Both the position numbers and the translations under genes were made by a program. From Datura wrightii (lineage: Eukaryota > Streptophyta > Magnoliopsida > Solanales > Solanaceae): 64,000 bases of DNA. Positions 60,576-64,000 of this stretch are shown one piece after another (position 1 is the first letter of the stretch; each line of letters opens with the position of its first letter). The stretch covers positions 1 through 64,000 of the forward strand of contig JASDFA010000011.1 in assembly GCA_035772735.1 (NCBI GenBank), read 5' to 3'. The notes under the pieces were generated by a model, which made no database searches, was not told where the DNA came from, and saw only the letters and a program-made list of their open reading frames with translations.

Positions 60576-61248
60576 CATCAAAACAATTTGTGTATATCTC
60601 TTTCTTTTTCTTTTATTTTTAAAATTTTTTATTCAGTATCTGATACTCGCACTGGAATTTGACTAAAATTTAAATTCACGCATTATCAAAGTCTATTTCT
60701 AAAAGCAGTATTCCCAATAAAATATAATTTATTTTTAAAAATTTAAACCCAAAATTTCTAATTAAAAATAGAGAAATTTTCAAACCATTTCATCAAAACT
60801 CATAATGATCATTTTGTGTCATCTCGTTGTGCATCGTATCATTCAAAACCTTTAGAAAATTAATACTGCATTTTAAATTGAGAATTGGACTGGAAGGGTG
60901 GTTATGACTATTTGTTTGAATTATTTCTTATGAAATTTTTAATGTTCAGGGATAAGGCATAAAACCCTCTGATGGTGAAAATGTCAGTTGCATATTTAAA
61001 TTATATGAGAGTCTTATTATTTGAACTTATTTTTTTGTATTATATATATTTATAAAGTATGTGAAGGTTCTATTATTCTATTCAATTATGTGGGATTAAA
61101 TTAAAACTACATTTAAAATAAGACGGGAGATTTTTTTTTTAAATGGAAAAGATCCCGAGTGGACTTGTAATTCAACTCAAGTTGACGCACATGTTCATTA
61201 AGTTTGCCAACTACGTGGGAGGAATAATACACAACAACCGATGTTCAA

Positions 61249-61498
61249 TGGTAGAGCCAGAATTTCTATCAAAGGGGTTCAAAAATATCAAAATATTGGG
61301 GATAGCCAAATTCAAACCCGTACACGCTAGGTGAAAGTATGAACACCCCTTTATCGATGAACTAGGTCTTTGGCTTGTGCTAAGGGGGATCAATAATATA
61401 TCTATACACACATAAAATAAAATTTTTAACCGTGTGTATACAGTGTAATTTTTCGATGAATGAACCCCCTTGGGCTCCATGTAGCTCTGCCCCTGCTC
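61249..61498. mobile_element. 250 bp hAT-type MITE
   Basis: Flanked by a perfect 8 bp repeat, ATGTTCAA, at 61241-61248 and 61499-61506. The left end is TGGTAGAGCCAGAATTTC and the right end is GTAGCTCTGCCCCTGCTC; the latter inverted begins GAGCAGGGGCAGAGCTAC. The inner AAAGGGGTTC / GAACCCCC pair is also inverted. It belongs with the copies in YABBY2 intron 2. It has no coding capacity. Confidence 0.78.
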
Positions 61499-63927
61499 AT
61501 GTTCAATTTTACTTTTTATTGAAATAAAGTTCGATCAATAAATATTGTATATTTTTAGAATGATTTTCTAACACACGTTGTATGACCTTTTACTTATTTG
61601 GTAGAATTGTATAAGAATTGGGGAAATTGATTGTTTTCATAACTTATGAGGATTTTATATTTATGAGGAAAAAGTACAACTTAAGAAATTTCAAATTGCA
61701 TGTATGAATTAAACTTTAATTTCATTTCATATGATTTCATAGCATAATTTCAAATCATGATTTTATTTCACTTGGACAAACAGACCCTAAATGTATTATT
61801 AGTTTTTTTAGCTCTAACAGAATTCAAACTTAAGGGTGTGTTTGATATGACGAATAGTTTTTTAAATTTTTTTTTATCTGTTTGATTAACAAAAATTTCA
61901 GAATTTTTTTTATTTTTTAAAGAAAATCAAGCTTCTTAAAATTAAAAGAAATCATTTTCATAATTAATAAAAATAGCAAAAATAAATTACTTTGTCTCAC
62001 CCAAACTTTACCACTCCTCACTCCTCACTCCCCACTCCCCCCCACCCACCCAACCACAACCCCCTGCCCTTCCCACCTCCTTCATCCACGACAACCATCA
62101 CTCTATTTCCACCTCCATCCATTCTTATAATTAAATTTTAAATATATACAAACTATTTTAGAATAATATTTTTTATTTATACATGAAACACACAAAAAAA
62201 ATCTTCTTTTTTTTTTTCTAAAAAAAAATATTTCCTTCGCAACGACCACACCCCCAATTCTAAGTCTTTCCTATTCACATGAATATAACTTAAGCCTAAT
62301 CAAATTTCGATAATTTAATATAGTGCACGTAACTTTCGAATGCTATATAAATTAAATTAAATCAGGTAAATCATGCGTCTAATTAATATTAATAGAATTT
62401 TTTTAAAAAATAAAATTATATATTGTTCTCTCAGTTTCAAAATAAATGATTTCTAATTTTTTGATTTTTTTTCAAAATAAATAGTATTTTACATAATGAA
62501 AAAGATATTAATGATATTTTTTTAATTTTATTCTTTATTTAAATGAAGAAGGTTTTATATAATAAAAAAATATTAAAGAATTATATTTTTTTAAAAATAT
62601 TTATTGAAAATAAGTTTAATAAAAATATATTTATTTAAAAATAAATAATATCTTTTAAAAAAATATTATTTATTTTGAAATTGTGGAAGTGTTAAGACCA
62701 ATATCCCAAATTACTTTCCTTGATAAAACCTTAAATAACGGGATTACGATGTTCCCAAAAAGAAGATCAAACAAACAGACATGACTCTTGGTGAAATGCC
62801 ATTGGTTGATATGACAAAAAGGAAAAATGAAGAAAAGAAGCATTCACATTAATTTGATGCTAGAGACAGACGGACAAGAAAATGGCTCATGAGATTTTGT
62901 CTAAGCTTCTAGCATCATGACCTAACATTAAAGGCTTAAAGATGATGACTGAATAGAATCTGAAACTGAAATACGCCCCAAATATTAAATAAAAATATAT
63001 AAACAAATTATTTTTTAAATTTAATATAAAAATAAATTTAATAAAATAATTAAGTCTATATTCTCTTTTAATAATGATGCTATAGCCGTTATATGAGTTT
63101 CACGCCGTTAACTTTTATCGTTACTAAAGAAAGTGTATAGTGAACTTAATTGGTCCGTTAAATTTATTTTTATATCAAATTTAAAAAATAACTTATTTTT
63201 ATATTTAAATATTTGGAACCTATTTCAATCCCGGATTGTGACCTTATATGCATGACTCCATTAATTAAAGACCCCCTTTTCCTTTCTTGATTTTTTAAAA
63301 ATGGAAGGCAAAATAATTGAAACAAAATAAAGACTCCCATGCAAAGGGTTGTCCTTACCGTCGGAGTAAAAAAATTATATAAAGAGCATTCAAAAATATT
63401 TAAAATATCACAATTAAAATTAATTTGTAGGCATGATATATTTTAGCTTTTGGACTTTTAATATTATTATTTTGGGATAAGATATAAAAATACATTTAAA
63501 GTATAGCGAAATTGGCAATTATATATCTAAATTATGCGAGTATCTCATAATCCTTTAGAACTTAATTTTTTTATATTATTTATATTTTTCATAAATTATC
63601 TAATAAAAAAATAATTAAAACACAATATGTCAAACCACACACTTCTTTGAAAATAAATTCAAAAAGGTTATAGGATCCTTGCATAATTTAAATATATGAT
63701 TAAAAACTTCTTCATAATTTAGATGTATTTTTATGTATTATCCTGCTACGCTACTGCACTAGAGTTTCTCTTCATTTCAAAGGAATTCAACATGTTACTT
63801 GTACATAAAAAAGGCCATTTTTATTTTATTTGTGCAATGTACTTTTTTCATAAAGAGGACTCAATCCCTTTCTTGATTGTTTGTAAGTACTTTTATTGCT
63901 GGTTCATTATCTGAAATAGATGTCAGT

Positions 63928-64000
63928 AGGCTGGGCATAGAGCCGAGCCGGTCGGGGGCTCGGCTCGACTCGATTTAATTAAAGCAGGGTTAAAATTTGA
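63928..64000 (+). mobile_element. Probable hAT MITE left end, cut by the window
   Basis: The sequence TAGGCTGGGCATAGAGCCG followed by repeated "gagccg/cggctcg" words resembles the TAGGGGTGGGCAT terminus of the element at 39790 and is GC-rich against its surroundings. The other end is beyond the window, so this cannot be confirmed here. Confidence 0.4.

Larger units (their letters stand above)
55058..64000. other. 8.9 kb gene-free right end
   Basis: Upstream of UBP8, with no supported gene. The first ~150 bases are the GA-rich (plus strand) UBP8 leader. Then follow very AT-rich DNA, a worn SINE-like stretch (about 55560-55680), a hairpin (57264-57427), a MITE-like element (57590-57825), a LINE 3' end (58540-59355), a SINE (59680-59860), a reversed LINE/SINE tail (60443-60575), a hAT MITE (61249-61498) and a probable hAT MITE end at the right border. 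A C-rich patch at 62010-62080 is low complexity. Confidence 0.6.

Noticed and set aside
62010..62080. C-rich stretch as a possible regulatory i-motif or promoter
   Set aside because: It is a simple CCCCACCC/CACTCC low-complexity patch far from any gene, with no further support.

Overview
This is a plant nuclear window, very probably from Solanaceae and most likely Solanum (tomato/potato group). The evidence is AT-rich intergenic DNA, short phase-matched spliceosomal introns, and repeat families I associate with Solanaceae: an Au-like SINE, other tRNA-derived SINEs, TTG-tailed LINE/SINE 3' ends, TRIM elements with a tRNA-Met primer site, Stowaway MITEs and hAT MITEs. The species cannot be fixed from sequence alone. 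I derived all exon models by hand from GT-AG sites, reading-frame continuity and remembered family sequences.

Five protein-coding genes are present. (1) 1-2003, +: the 3' part of a RING-H2 E3 ligase of the RHF2A type; the RING domain lies off the left edge. (2) 4016-7392, -: SDH6, the small plant-specific subunit of mitochondrial complex II, 3 exons, 148 aa. (3) 9543-13125, +: a strictosidine synthase-like protein of the SSL3 type, 4 exons, 392 aa. (4) 23708-30771, +: a YABBY2-type transcription factor, 6 exons, 191 aa. (5) 42911-55057, -: a UBP8-type ubiquitin-specific protease, 13 exons, 887 aa. RHF2A and SDH6 converge, SDH6 and SSL3 diverge from a 2.15 kb interval, and YABBY2 and UBP8 converge across 12.1 kb without genes. 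The genes do not form a pathway. Two are in the ubiquitin system (ligase and deubiquitinase), one is respiratory, one is a lateral-organ transcription factor and one is a beta-propeller protein of unclear substrate.

The rest (about 2.0, 2.2, 10.6, 12.1 and 8.9 kb between or beside genes, plus the large introns) is mostly AT-rich DNA filled with small, mostly non-autonomous mobile elements. The best-supported are a 664 bp hAT-type MITE with an 8 bp target duplication (39790-40453), two more hAT MITEs with 8 bp duplications (26915-27085, 61249-61498), a Stowaway in an RHF2A intron (1111-1362), three TRIM elements (22609, 33101, 49705), a SINE with a 17 bp target duplication (45566-45760), an Au-like SINE (47312-47514) and a degenerate LINE 3' end (58540-59355). 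There are also tandem-repeat arrays at 16.5-17.15 kb and 36.1-36.56 kb, and an inverted-repeat hairpin at 57264-57427.

I see no CRISPR, operon, phage or other prokaryotic-type system, and no clearly novel protein system. The more interesting points are the gene order, which seems to interleave two Arabidopsis segments, the load of small elements in YABBY2 and UBP8 introns, and the tandem repeats inside or beside MITE/TRIM elements.
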